DNA of 64,000 nucleotides, from assembly GCF_002277895.1 (NCBI RefSeq), contig NZ_CP022998.1, positions 186,001-250,000 of the forward strand, read 5' to 3'. Below the pieces are notes generated by a model. The model saw nothing but the letters and a program-made list of their open reading frames with translations, searched no databases and was not told where the DNA came from. Position 1 is the stretch's first letter. Every line of letters starts with the position of its first letter. Source of the stretch: Rhizobium sp. 11515TR. Its GTDB lineage: Bacteria; Pseudomonadota; Alphaproteobacteria; Rhizobiales; Rhizobiaceae. Below are positions 1 through 8,534 of this stretch, piece after piece. Both the position numbers and the translations under genes were made by a program.

Positions 1-66
1 TGTCGATGTCGGCGAACGACTGATGGCCGTGTCGTCGCCTCGATGCGATATGACGACGGCCGATAG

Positions 67-537
67 TTATTCGCCGACATGCTGCATGGCCTCGGCCAAC
101 GAAATGTCCGACTTGATCTCCCGCGTCGACATCGACGTGACGGTATGCCGGACGCCCGGCAGCCGATTGAGCTCCTGCCGAAGCAACCGGTCGAGCGCCG
201 CCATATCGGTCGCCAGAATATGCAGGAGATAATCAGCCTCGCCCGTCGTCGCATGACAGCGCCAGATCAACGGATGGCGGCGCACGGCGGCCTCAAACGC
301 ATCGAAGCGCTCGACATCGATCGACACCTGCACGAAAGCCTCCAGCCCGAAACCGAGCCTGGCCGGATCGAGAAGCGTCCTGTATCCCCGGATCACACCC
401 GCTTCCTCCAGCGCTTTTACGCGCTTCCAGCATGGCGTCTTGCTGAGACCGGCCAGATCGGCAAGCGCAGCAAAGGAGAGGCGGGCATCGGCCTCCAGCG
501 CGGTAATGATCTTACGATCTAGGGCATCTAATTCCAT
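67..537 (-). CDS. Lrp/AsnC family transcriptional regulator
   Basis: This is a 156-residue one-domain regulator of the leucine-responsive/AsnC family. Residues 4-50 form the winged helix-turn-helix (LDRKIITALEADARLSF, then LADLAGLSKTPCWKRV). Residues 60-150 form the RAM ligand-binding domain, which includes the family-typical segment CHATTGEADYLLHI. The start at 537 is preferred to 549 because GGAGAG lies just upstream of it. The gene is divergent from the dioxygenase-like gene at 687, and Lrp-type proteins often control an adjacent amino-acid catabolic gene. It is therefore the likely regulator of that gene, probably amino-acid responsive; the ligand is unknown. Confidence 0.9.
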   Translation of the reverse strand: MELDALDRKIITALEADARLSFAALADLAGLSKTPCWKRVKALEEAGVIRGYRTLLDPARLGFGLEAFVQVSIDVERFDAFEAAVRRHPLIWRCHATTGEADYLLHILATDMAALDRLLRQELNRLPGVRHTVTSMSTREIKSDISLAEAMQHVGE

Positions 538-686
538 CGTTCTCTCCATAGCCGTAAGAATGATCGATCGTACTCCATTTCTTCAGAAATGGATGACAAA
601 TAGGAACAATGTTCAAGCTGAATTTCGTATCCTTGAAAGTGAGCAAATATGCTGGACGGCCGAAAGCCGGAACAAAGGGAACGAAG

Positions 687-1436
687 ATGCAGAAGAAAGA
701 CTATTACGCGCGCATCGAGGCGCCCGAAATGCGCGACTATGGCGTCTACCTGCAGTGCGACAAGCTGCTCGCCTGTCAGAAGCCGCTGAACGGCATGGTC
801 AACGGCGACGAATTGCAGTTCCAGATCGTCCATCAGGTCGAAGAACTCTGGATGAAGCTGATGGCCTACACACTGGTCGATGTCATCGGCTTCATGGAGG
901 AGCGCAATACGCATCGCGTCGTAACCCTTATGGGCCGCGTGCACCGGATCATGCGCATGATGACGACCCAGCTCGATCTTCTGGAAACCATGTCCCCGAA
1001 GGAATATCAGCAAATCCGGCTGCAACTTGGCAATGGCAGCGGCCAGGAATCGCCCGGCTTCGGGTTTCTGCTGCGCATGCCGCCGGATCTCTGGCACGCC
1101 TTCAAGGCAAACTATCTCGATGCCGCCGGCCTGACGGTCGCTGATATCTATGACGTTAAATACGATCACGGCGACAGCTACGTGGTCGCCGAAGCGCTGG
1201 TCGAATATGACGAACTGTTCCAGAAATTCCGCGCCAATCACATCTATCTGATCCAGCGTTCCATCGGCCTCGGCTCGAAATCGCTGAAAGGTCGTCCCGT
1301 CGAGCTGTTGCAGGCCGGCACGCGCCATCGCTTCTTCCCCGATCTATGGGATATTCGCCACGAAATGACCGATCGCTGGGGTGGCCAATATGGCGTCGTC
1401 CGCGATTCCATTTCCAAGCACGACGCCGCCGAATAG
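687..1436 (+). CDS. Tryptophan 2,3-dioxygenase superfamily protein, divergent
   Basis: This 249-residue, all-helical protein carries the N-terminal signature of heme-dependent tryptophan dioxygenases: DYGVYLQCDKLL, FQIVHQVEELWMKL and a later FFPDLW. His185 in ANHIYLIQRSIG aligns by eye with the axial heme histidine of the family. Two substrate-contacting segments differ from the classical enzyme. The usual GSSGFQSFQYRxIEFLLG block reads GNGSGQESPGFGFLL (about residues 116-130). The GTGG loop after the heme histidine reads SKSLKGRPVE. The start at 687 follows AAAGGGAACGAAG; a longer in-frame start at 609 exists but lacks support. The heme dioxygenase fold is likely, but tryptophan as substrate is uncertain. 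It is probably controlled by the divergent Lrp-type gene. Confidence 0.72.
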   Translation: MQKKDYYARIEAPEMRDYGVYLQCDKLLACQKPLNGMVNGDELQFQIVHQVEELWMKLMAYTLVDVIGFMEERNTHRVVTLMGRVHRIMRMMTTQLDLLETMSPKEYQQIRLQLGNGSGQESPGFGFLLRMPPDLWHAFKANYLDAAGLTVADIYDVKYDHGDSYVVAEALVEYDELFQKFRANHIYLIQRSIGLGSKSLKGRPVELLQAGTRHRFFPDLWDIRHEMTDRWGGQYGVVRDSISKHDAAE

Positions 1437-1647
1437 GCTCTGACCGGCGACCGCCTTCCGCCGCTTTGGTGGCGGAGGACCTCCTTGCGACAGACGAGAC
1501 TCCGGACGAGATTGAGCGAGCTGCGCCAAGCCCCGGCTCTCTCGCTCCAAGATGGATCGACCCGTCATGTAAATCCGTCATGGCAAAACGACACCGTCTC
1601 GCCGCTCGTCCCTGATTGATCCAACCTTTCCTTCAAGGCGCAGGCAT

Positions 1648-1750
1648 TAGAGCATTTCCAGGAAAAGTGCGCAGCGGTTTCCGCAAGAAATTTGCCTGAA
1701 AACAATAAGAGAGAACGTTTTCGCAATTCGAAGAAAGCGGAAATACTCTA
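1648..1750. repeat. RIME-like dispersed intergenic element
   Basis: This 103-bp element begins TAGAGCATTTCC (1648-1659) and ends GGAAATACTCTA (1739-1750), giving 12-bp terminal inverted repeats with one mismatch. The core TTCCAGGAAAAGTGCGCAGC (from 1656) recurs from 59120. Such elements are common between genes in Rhizobium (RIME/RPE families). It lies in the 478-bp gap 1437-1914, which otherwise holds no convincing gene. Confidence 0.75.
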
Positions 1751-1914
1751 GCAGCGCTGGCCGCCTCGACGCCCGGCCCATCGGCAAACGAACGGCAGGT
1801 CATGGCCTCGGCCGGGCGGGATGCAATGACCATTGAAATATAGCCTATTGCATAATTTTGATATCGGTCATATTTATTTAGTAGTCTCATAGCATGATCC
1901 TCCCGGAGCCCCGC
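1751..1914 (+). promoter_or_regulatory. mntH upstream region
   Basis: This region turns AT-rich just before mntH. It holds the 9-bp palindrome ATAGCCTAT (1840-1848) inside a GCATAATTTTGATAT-type tract. In rhizobia mntH is usually repressed by the manganese-responsive Fur homologue Mur (or by MntR), so this is the most likely operator position. The match to a Mur box is not firm. GGAG at 1905-1908 is the Shine-Dalgarno sequence that favours the start at 1915. Confidence 0.35.
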
Positions 1915-3273
1915 ATGACACAAGTTCAGGAAGCCGCAGTACAGAAGCGCGCATGGCAGTTTGCCAGGCGCGACGAGGACGATCGTCCGAGCCTTCCCGA
2001 AGTCAATGCCACGGTTAAGGTTCCGCATGGCGGCAGCTGGATTCGACGCCTGATGGCTTTCGTCGGCCCCGGTTACATGATCTCCGTCGGCTATATGGAC
2101 CCCGGCAACTGGGCGACCGATCTCGCCGGCGGCGCGCAGTTCGGCTACACGCTTCTCACCGTCATCATGCTGTCGAACCTGATGGCGATCCTGCTGCAGG
2201 CGCTTTCCGCAAGGCTCGGCATCGCCACCGGCCGTGATCTCGCCCAAGCCTGTCGCGATCACTATCCGCGGCCGGTCAATCTGGCGCTGTGGTTTGCCTG
2301 TGAGCTCGCCATTATCGCCTGCGATCTTGCCGAAGTCATCGGCACTGCGATCGCATTGCAGCTGCTCTTCGGAATTCCGCTGATCGGCGGCGCGCTGATC
2401 ACCGCGCTCGACGCATTTTTGTTGTTGCTGCTGATGAGCAAGGGCTTCCGCTACCTCGAAGCTTTCGTCATCGCGCTGCTGACCGTCATCGCCATCTGTT
2501 TTGCCATCCAGATCGCCGCGGCCGCACCGCCGGTGGCGGCGATCCTCCAGGGCTTCATCCCCTCGCCCGAAATCGTCACCAATCACGAGATGCTCTATAT
2601 CGCCATGGGCATCATCGGTGCGACGGTCATGCCGCACAATCTCTATCTGCATTCCTCCATCGTCCAGACCCGCGCCTATAAGCGCACCGAAGAGGGTCGC
2701 CGCGATGCGATCAAATGGGCAACGATCGACAGCACCGTCGCGCTGATGCTGGCGCTCTTCGTCAATGCCGCGATCCTGATCGTCGCAGCCGCCGCCTTCC
2801 ATACCAGCGGCCATTCCGACGTCGCCGAGATCGGGCAGGCCTACGAGCTGTTGTCGCCGCTGCTCGGCCTCGGTATCGCCTCCACCCTTTTTGCGATCGC
2901 GTTGCTCGCATCCGGCCTCAACTCGACCGTAACGGCGACGCTTGCCGGCCAGATCGTGATGGAAGGCTTTCTCCGGCTCAGGATTCCGCACTGGGCAAGG
3001 CGACTTTTGACGCGCGGCCTCGCAATTATTCCGGTTGTGTTCGTAACCGCTATTTATGGTGAAAAAGGCACTGCGAACCTGCTCGTGCTGAGTCAGGTCG
3101 TTCTCTCCATGCAACTGCCCTTTGCCGTCATTCCACTGGTCCAATTCGTCACGAATCGCGAGAAAATGGGTAGTTTCGTCGTCTCCAGAAGCATCGCCAT
3201 TCTATCCTGGATAGTTGCCGCCATCATCCTGGCGCTGAACTTCAAACTGCTCTACGACACCATCTTCGGTTGA
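1915..3273 (+). CDS. mntH: NRAMP-family Mn2+/divalent metal transporter
   Basis: This 452-residue inner-membrane protein has about 11 hydrophobic segments and both metal-binding signatures of NRAMP proteins: DPGN at residues 62-65 in TM1 ([12 protein letters not shown]) and MPHN at 239-242 in TM6 ([14 protein letters not shown]). It imports Mn2+, and possibly Fe2+, with protons. The methionine of the MPHN motif favours Mn2+/Fe2+ over Mg2+/Ca2+. An ATG at 1894 is in frame, but GGAG fits the ATG at 1915 better. It is a single-gene transcription unit with an AT-rich promoter; manganese-dependent repression is expected from the family. Confidence 0.95.
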   Translation: MTQVQEAAVQKRAWQFARRDEDDRPSLPEVNATVKVPHGGSWIRRLMAFVGPGYMISVGYMDPGNWATDLAGGAQFGYTLLTVIMLSNLMAILLQALSARLGIATGRDLAQACRDHYPRPVNLALWFACELAIIACDLAEVIGTAIALQLLFGIPLIGGALITALDAFLLLLLMSKGFRYLEAFVIALLTVIAICFAIQIAAAAPPVAAILQGFIPSPEIVTNHEMLYIAMGIIGATVMPHNLYLHSSIVQTRAYKRTEEGRRDAIKWATIDSTVALMLALFVNAAILIVAAAAFHTSGHSDVAEIGQAYELLSPLLGLGIASTLFAIALLASGLNSTVTATLAGQIVMEGFLRLRIPHWARRLLTRGLAIIPVVFVTAIYGEKGTANLLVLSQVVLSMQLPFAVIPLVQFVTNREKMGSFVVSRSIAILSWIVAAIILALNFKLLYDTIFG

Positions 3274-3405
3274 CGAATCATTTTGAACGCGCGAATCTCG
3301 CCCTGTGGACGATCACGGCAGTTAACTGACTCGTAATATTTGCCTAGATTTTGCCATGATTTGCCCTAGTTTGGGCCCACAGCAATCTGCAGGGTTCCTC
3401 ACTTC

Positions 3406-5277
3406 ATGGCCGAAAGTCCATTGCGCGTTCAATTTCCTGCAGAGGCTGCGATCCAGGCGCGGCCGCATCACGATTTTCATATTCCCTTTCTGCCGCGCTC
3501 CGCCCATCTTCGCCACCTGATCGCCATCGGTCTCGCAGGCACCGCCTCCTTCGGCCTGCTCGCAACCGTGCTCTATCCCTTGCTGGCGCGTCATACGATA
3601 GAACGGGCAACGCCGGTGCGCACCGCGCAGCTCGCGCTCTCTCAGCCAGCAATGCGCAAAGCCAGCCGGCTGGCGGCAAAACAGCGTTTCGACGGCGCTC
3701 GCTTTGCGCAGGTGGCCGAAAAACTATCCAGCGGCGAAACCCGCATTTTCACCTATCATCGCACGACACTGGTCTTCAAATCCGACGAAACCGCCCTAGC
3801 GCGTGACGGCGGCGGCGCTATCAATGCCTCCTACGGCGACGAGCGCGCCGACAATGTGGCATTTTCGCCGCCTTCGCTTTCCGATATCCGCCACGGCATC
3901 TATCCGCAGACCACGCATTACGATGCCGTGCGCCGCTCTCGCTTTCCGGTTCGCGGCGTGCCGCTGAACGTCAGCGTATCGCGTGCGACGACCGGCGAAG
4001 CCGGCCGTGAGTTCCACAGGCTCGTTTCCATGCCAAAGGACAAGCAGGATCTTCAGGATATCCTGGCGTCTGCGGGCCTCGGCAGCGACGCCGGCGACGA
4101 GCTGCAGCGTGCGCTGGAAACCGATACCGTTTCCCCCGGCGACAGCCTGGAACTCCTGCTTGAGAAAAAGGGCCCCAATGCCCGCCCGAAGCTGATCATG
4201 GCCCGCCTCAGCGGCGACAAGACGCCGGAGCGTGTCGTTGCCCGTGATGATGCCAATGGCTTTGTGCCGATGGCCAATGACAGGCTGTTTTCCACGCTCT
4301 ACAGCGAGAGCCAGGCCGACGCTCCATCCTCGACGGAGGTTGCCGCGGTCGATTTGAAGGGTGTCGACGAGAGGGACGAGCGGGCAGTCAGCGACAAGCT
4401 CGAAAGAGCCGGCCTGACCAAGGAATATGCCTCGCAACTTATCAAGCTCGCCAAGGCCAAAGGCATTTCGCTCACCAGCATCGACGATGCTCCGGACAGC
4501 GTCGACCTGCTCTTCCGCAAGGCGGAAGACGGCCGGACCGAACTGATGTTCATCGAATTCCATGCCGACGGCGACACGCATCGTTTCTATCTGCATAAGA
4601 ATGAAGGCGAAGGCCCCTCGGAATTCTACGACGAGAGCGGTCACTCGATCGCGAAGTCGCTCGTGCATCGGCCCGTGCCGAATGGTACGCTTGGTGACGG
4701 CTTTGCCTGGCGTATCCATCCCATTCTCGGCGTGAAGAAATTCCACAACGGCGTCGATTTCCGTGCGCCGATGGGAAGCCCCATCCAGGCCGCCGGCGAC
4801 GGCGTCGTCGAAAAGATTTCCTGGGAAACCGGCTACGGCAAATATGTCCGCATCCGCCACGACGGCGGCTACGAGACCACCTATGCCCATATTTCGGCAA
4901 CGCCGTCGGATCTGCGCGTCGGCCAGCGCGTCACCCAGGGCCAGGTCATCGCCTATGTCGGCTCGACGGGCTACTCCACCGGCCCGCATCTCTATTACGA
5001 GCTGCGCGTCAACGGACGTTACGAAAATCCGCTGACGGCGCAATTGCCCGCCGGCACCAATCTAACCGGCAAGTCGCTCGACAGCCTGCGCTCACAGGTC
5101 AACCACGTCGAGAACATCATGAGCTACCTCGACGTTCCGCCGGCCCGTGACAATCCCTCCGCCCCTTTCGCCAACTTCGAGCAGGGGCCGAGCTTCGGGC
5201 CGAATTCAGGATCGGACTTCGGGCCGAATTTGGGGCCGGGCTTTGGACCGAGCCATTTCGGCGCGCCGTCTCCATAA
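3406..5277 (+). CDS. LytM/M23-domain membrane-anchored protein with altered zinc site
   Basis: The protein has 623 residues. It has a basic cytoplasmic N terminus, one transmembrane segment (about 38-60), a long periplasmic region (60-430), and an M23/LytM domain (about 430-560). The C-terminal tail carries FGPN-type repeats (FGPNSGSDFGPNLGPGFG). The domain keeps His447 and Asp451 (HNGVD) and His495 (YAHIS). The usual HLH motif reads HLY (528-530), so the second histidine, a zinc ligand in active M23 peptidases, is tyrosine. The protein may be a poor or inactive peptidoglycan endopeptidase, or an activator like EnvC/NlpD. Its architecture recalls the RgsM-like polar-growth factors of Rhizobiales; that link is a guess. 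Confidence 0.8.
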   Translation: MAESPLRVQFPAEAAIQARPHHDFHIPFLPRSAHLRHLIAIGLAGTASFGLLATVLYPLLARHTIERATPVRTAQLALSQPAMRKASRLAAKQRFDGARFAQVAEKLSSGETRIFTYHRTTLVFKSDETALARDGGGAINASYGDERADNVAFSPPSLSDIRHGIYPQTTHYDAVRRSRFPVRGVPLNVSVSRATTGEAGREFHRLVSMPKDKQDLQDILASAGLGSDAGDELQRALETDTVSPGDSLELLLEKKGPNARPKLIMARLSGDKTPERVVARDDANGFVPMANDRLFSTLYSESQADAPSSTEVAAVDLKGVDERDERAVSDKLERAGLTKEYASQLIKLAKAKGISLTSIDDAPDSVDLLFRKAEDGRTELMFIEFHADGDTHRFYLHKNEGEGPSEFYDESGHSIAKSLVHRPVPNGTLGDGFAWRIHPILGVKKFHNGVDFRAPMGSPIQAAGDGVVEKISWETGYGKYVRIRHDGGYETTYAHISATPSDLRVGQRVTQGQVIAYVGSTGYSTGPHLYYELRVNGRYENPLTAQLPAGTNLTGKSLDSLRSQVNHVENIMSYLDVPPARDNPSAPFANFEQGPSFGPNSGSDFGPNLGPGFGPSHFGAPSP

Positions 5278-5439
5278 GCCGGCCAGAAATCCGCACGAAC
5301 GTCCTTCCCGATCCTTGCAAGCCCGGTTCCCGCTGGCGGCAATGGCGCCTCGATGACGAATGCGATAACAATCCTTCTATATTTCGCGATGGAGAAGATA
5401 TCGCCGCGCACTATCTGACACGATGCCGGATATCCTCAC

Positions 5440-6096
5440 ATGGTAACCCGCAAGGAGCAGAAATTGGCGCGCAAGCCGTTGCCGGAACCAAAGCCCATGC
5501 TGCCGAATGAAAGCAGGCGTCTGCGCGCCGATGCGCGACGCAACTATGACAAGCTGATCGAAGTTGCAGCACAAGCTTTCGCCAGCCACGGCACCGCCGC
5601 CTCCCTGGAAGACATAGCTCGCCGCGCGGATGTCGGCATCGGCACGCTCTATCGCCATTTTCCGAGCCGGGAACACCTGGTGGAAGCGGTTTATCATCAC
5701 GAAGTCGAAGCACTGTGCGATGCCGCCGAGGAACTTTCACGCGAGCGCCCACCGGATGAAGCTCTGGAGGAATGGATGCATCGCTTCGTCGGTTACATCG
5801 CGACGAAGCGGGGCATGGCCGACAGCCTTCGCATCCTTTTCAACAGCAATTCCAAGCTCTTCGCCGACAGTTATGGCAAGGTGCCGGTCGTGCTCGCAAG
5901 CCTCATCGACCGCGCAGTCGCCGCCGGCGCGATCCGCACCGACGTCGACAGCACGGACGTTCTGCAGGCACTTTCCGGCACCTATTCCATGCCCGATTCA
6001 CCGGAATGGTACGACCGATCCCGCCGCCTCGTGCGTCTGCTGATGGATGGCCTACGCTGGGGGGCCTTGAAAACGCCAGGGTCGCAAAGGACCTGA
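5440..6096 (+). CDS. TetR/AcrR family transcriptional regulator
   Basis: This is a 218-residue regulator. Its N-terminal TetR DNA-binding domain spans about residues 30-80, with the helix-turn-helix in SLEDIARRADVGIGTLYRHF followed by PSREHLVEAVY. The rest is a helical ligand-binding and dimerisation domain (RGMADSLRILFNSNS onward). The start has a weak Shine-Dalgarno site, so the internal ATG at 5497 is possible. A 14-bp perfect inverted repeat lies between this gene and the DUF427 gene downstream. It could be its terminator or an operator. Target genes are unknown. Confidence 0.88.
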   Translation: MVTRKEQKLARKPLPEPKPMLPNESRRLRADARRNYDKLIEVAAQAFASHGTAASLEDIARRADVGIGTLYRHFPSREHLVEAVYHHEVEALCDAAEELSRERPPDEALEEWMHRFVGYIATKRGMADSLRILFNSNSKLFADSYGKVPVVLASLIDRAVAAGAIRTDVDSTDVLQALSGTYSMPDSPEWYDRSRRLVRLLMDGLRWGALKTPGSQRT

Positions 6097-6147
6097 TAAT
6101 CGGCAGGATGCTTCCTATATCCCCTTAAACTGAGATCGTCAGGTGAG

Positions 6148-6182
6148 TTTGGTTCTGCCGCAGAAGTCGCGGCAGAACCAAA
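6148..6182. other. Perfect 14-bp inverted repeat
   Basis: TTTGGTTCTGCCGC (6148-6161) and its exact reverse complement (6169-6182) are separated by AGAAGTC. No T-run follows on either strand, so a simple intrinsic terminator is not clearly supported. It lies 51 bp after the TetR gene and 36 bp before the DUF427 start. A TetR operator or an RNA hairpin would both fit. Confidence 0.6.
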
Positions 6183-6218
6183 TTCTGCTGACTGTCATCA
6201 AAGCTGAGGAGAGCAGGA

Positions 6219-6596
6219 ATGTCCGAAAGAGCAGTCAAGATCCCCGGTCCGGATCATCCGATCACGATCGAGGACAAGCAGGCCCATGTCATCGTCTCCG
6301 TCGCCGACAAGGTTATCGCCGATACGCATGAGGCGTTGTCGCTCAAGGAAGCATCCTATCCGGCCGTCATCTATATCCCCCGCAGGGATGTCGACATGTC
6401 CTTGCTGGAAAGGACCAGCCACGAAACCTACTGTCCCTACAAGGGCGAATGCTCCTATTATAGCATTCCGGCCGGCGGCGAGCGTTCGGTGAACGCCATA
6501 TGGACTTACGAAAATCCCTATGCATCCGTCAGCCGGATCAAGGATTACATGGCCTTCTATCCCGATCGCGTCGATTCCATCGATGTGAGAACTTAA
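6219..6596 (+). CDS. DUF427 domain protein
   Basis: This is a 125-residue cytosolic protein made of a single DUF427 domain. It has the family pattern VADKVIADTHEAL, YPAVIYIPRRDVDM and the conserved HETYCPYKGECSYYS block, followed by WTYENPY near the end. No catalytic role is established for the family. AGGAGAG precedes the ATG. Its stop codon overlaps the stop of the convergent ABC ATPase gene by four bases. It may belong with the upstream TetR gene, but nothing in the sequence shows co-transcription. Confidence 0.85.
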   Translation: MSERAVKIPGPDHPITIEDKQAHVIVSVADKVIADTHEALSLKEASYPAVIYIPRRDVDMSLLERTSHETYCPYKGECSYYSIPAGGERSVNAIWTYENPYASVSRIKDYMAFYPDRVDSIDVRT

Positions 6597-7663
6597 AGAG
6601 CCAGGCCGCTCGCGGCGTCGAAGACATAGACCTGCTCCGGGTTCACCGAGACATTCAGCGGCTGCCCATAGCGCACCGGCGCCTCGCCATCGACAACAGC
6701 CGTCACCTGTTCGCCGGCAAGATCGAAGAGCACGTGCGTTTGGGCGCCTGTGGGCTCGACGAGCAGCGTCTGACCCGTAAGGGGCGAACCGGCACTTGCA
6801 AGGCTAAGATGCTCAGGCCTCAAACCAACCTTCACGCTCTGGCCCGCCTTCACCTTACGCTCTCCGGCGATGCGAATCGGCGTGCTGTCCTTCAGCCGCA
6901 CAGCCGGCGCGCCATCGACGCCCTCGATCACGCCGTCGAGGAAATTCATGGCCGGCGAGCCAATGAAACCGGCGACGAAGAGATTGGCCGGCTTGCGATA
7001 AAGCTCGATCGGCGTGCCCTGTTGCTCAATCTTACCCTGATTGAGGACGACGATGCGGTCGGCAAGCGTCATCGCCTCGATCTGGTCATGGGTGACATAG
7101 ATCGAAGTGGTCTGCACCTTCTGATGCAGCGCCTTGATTTCCGAACGCATCTGCACGCGCAGCTTCGCATCGAGATTGGAAAGCGGCTCGTCGAAGAGGA
7201 AGACGGCCGGGTTGCGCACGATGGCGCGGCCCATGGCGACGCGCTGGCGCTGCCCGCCGGAAAGCTGCGCCGGTTTACGGTCGAGCAGCTTGGTGAGATC
7301 GAGCATGCGCGCGGCTTCATTGACCCGCTGCTCGATCACCTGCTTGGTCTCGCCCGAGAGCTTCAGGTTGAAGCCCATATTCTCGGCGACCGTCATATGC
7401 GGATAGAGCGCGTAGGATTGAAAGACCATCGCGATGTTGCGCTCGCGCGGCGTCATCGCGTTGACAACTTGTCCGCCGATCGACACGTCGCCATCGGTGA
7501 TTTCCTCCAACCCGGCGATCATCCGCAGAAGCGTGGACTTGCCGCAGCCGGAGGGGCCGACGAGCGCGATGAACTCTCCGTCCTCGATCGAAAGCGAGAT
7601 ATCGTGGATGACGGTCAGCGCCCCATAGGCCTTGTGGATGTTGTGCAGTTCGACGGATGCCAT
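6593..7663 (-). CDS. Carbohydrate ABC importer ATPase (MalK/UgpC type)
   Basis: This 356-residue CUT1-type ATPase has all canonical motifs: Walker A GPSGCGKST, signature LSGGQRQR, Walker B FLFDEPLSNLD and the H-loop YVTHDQIEAM. A C-terminal OB-type regulatory domain follows (about 240-356, GLRPEHLSLA). It is the last gene of an operon transcribed leftward: binding protein (10839), permeases (9465 and 8534), then this ATPase. It powers uptake of an unidentified sugar or glycoside across the inner membrane. Confidence 0.93.
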   Translation of the reverse strand: MASVELHNIHKAYGALTVIHDISLSIEDGEFIALVGPSGCGKSTLLRMIAGLEEITDGDVSIGGQVVNAMTPRERNIAMVFQSYALYPHMTVAENMGFNLKLSGETKQVIEQRVNEAARMLDLTKLLDRKPAQLSGGQRQRVAMGRAIVRNPAVFLFDEPLSNLDAKLRVQMRSEIKALHQKVQTTSIYVTHDQIEAMTLADRIVVLNQGKIEQQGTPIELYRKPANLFVAGFIGSPAMNFLDGVIEGVDGAPAVRLKDSTPIRIAGERKVKAGQSVKVGLRPEHLSLASAGSPLTGQTLLVEPTGAQTHVLFDLAGEQVTAVVDGEAPVRYGQPLNVSVNPEQVYVFDAASGLAL

Positions 7664-7685
7664 GTTGTTTGCGCTCCAGTAAGGC

Positions 7686-8534
7686 TCAGGATTTCACGGC
7701 GCCGGCGGTGAGGCCGGCAATGATGTGCTTCTGCGCCAGGAAGAAGACGATGACGGTGGGCAGGATGGTCAGCGTGATGAAAGCGAGCACCAGTTCCCAT
7801 TCCGTGCCGAATTCGCCGCTATAGACCATCATGCCGAGCGGCCAGGGATAGATCGAATCCGAGTTCAGCATGATCAGCGGCAGAATGTAGCTGTTCCAAC
7901 TGCCGACGAAGGAGATGATGCTGACGGTCGCGATGATCGGCCGCGAAAGCGGCAGCGAGATATGCCAGAAGAAGCGGATATAGCCGCAACCGTCGACAAA
8001 GGCCGCCTGGAACAATTCTTCCGGAAGGTTTCGAAAATAGTTCCGGAAGAGCAGGATGCTCATGCCGAGGCCGAACGCCACCTGCGGCAGCACCACGCCC
8101 CAATAGGTGTTGAGCAGGCCGAGATCGCGGATTCGGATGAAGAGCGGCAGGATGGCTGTGGCGGCCGGAAACATCAGACCGATGAGAAAATAGTTCAGCA
8201 GGAAGTTCGAGCCGAAGAATTTCACATGCGCGAAGGCGAAGGCCGCCATGGCCGATACCGACAGTGTCAGGAACACGGTGAGAACGGCGATGATCAGCGA
8301 ATTCATCATCTGCCGCCAGTAGCGGTCGCCAAACAGAATGCCGGTATAATTCTCGAAATGCCACTCGGCCGGTAGGCCGAAGGGATTGGTACGGAGATCG
8401 CCGAGCGTCTTGAAGCCGCCGAGCGCGGTCGTCAGCAGCGGGATCAGCACGATCGCGGCAATGATCGTCAGTGACACATAGAGATAGATCTTCGTGCCGG
8501 TGGTCAGTCGAACGGATGAGGCCAGATCAGTCAT
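7686..8534 (-). CDS. Carbohydrate ABC importer permease (MalG type)
   Basis: This 282-residue permease has six predicted transmembrane segments. The EAA loop that docks on the ATPase reads EELFQAAFVDGCGYIRFFWH. It shares eight bases with the end of the upstream permease gene, so translation is probably coupled. The ATPase gene follows after 22 bp. It belongs to the CUT1/MalG family; the substrate is not readable from the sequence. Confidence 0.92.
   Translation of the reverse strand: MTDLASSVRLTTGTKIYLYVSLTIIAAIVLIPLLTTALGGFKTLGDLRTNPFGLPAEWHFENYTGILFGDRYWRQMMNSLIIAVLTVFLTLSVSAMAAFAFAHVKFFGSNFLLNYFLIGLMFPAATAILPLFIRIRDLGLLNTYWGVVLPQVAFGLGMSILLFRNYFRNLPEELFQAAFVDGCGYIRFFWHISLPLSRPIIATVSIISFVGSWNSYILPLIMLNSDSIYPWPLGMMVYSGEFGTEWELVLAFITLTILPTVIVFFLAQKHIIAGLTAGAVKS

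Noticed and set aside
1633..3144. Long minus-strand frame opposite mntH
   Set aside because: Low-complexity charged sequence without domains, antisense to an obvious transporter gene.
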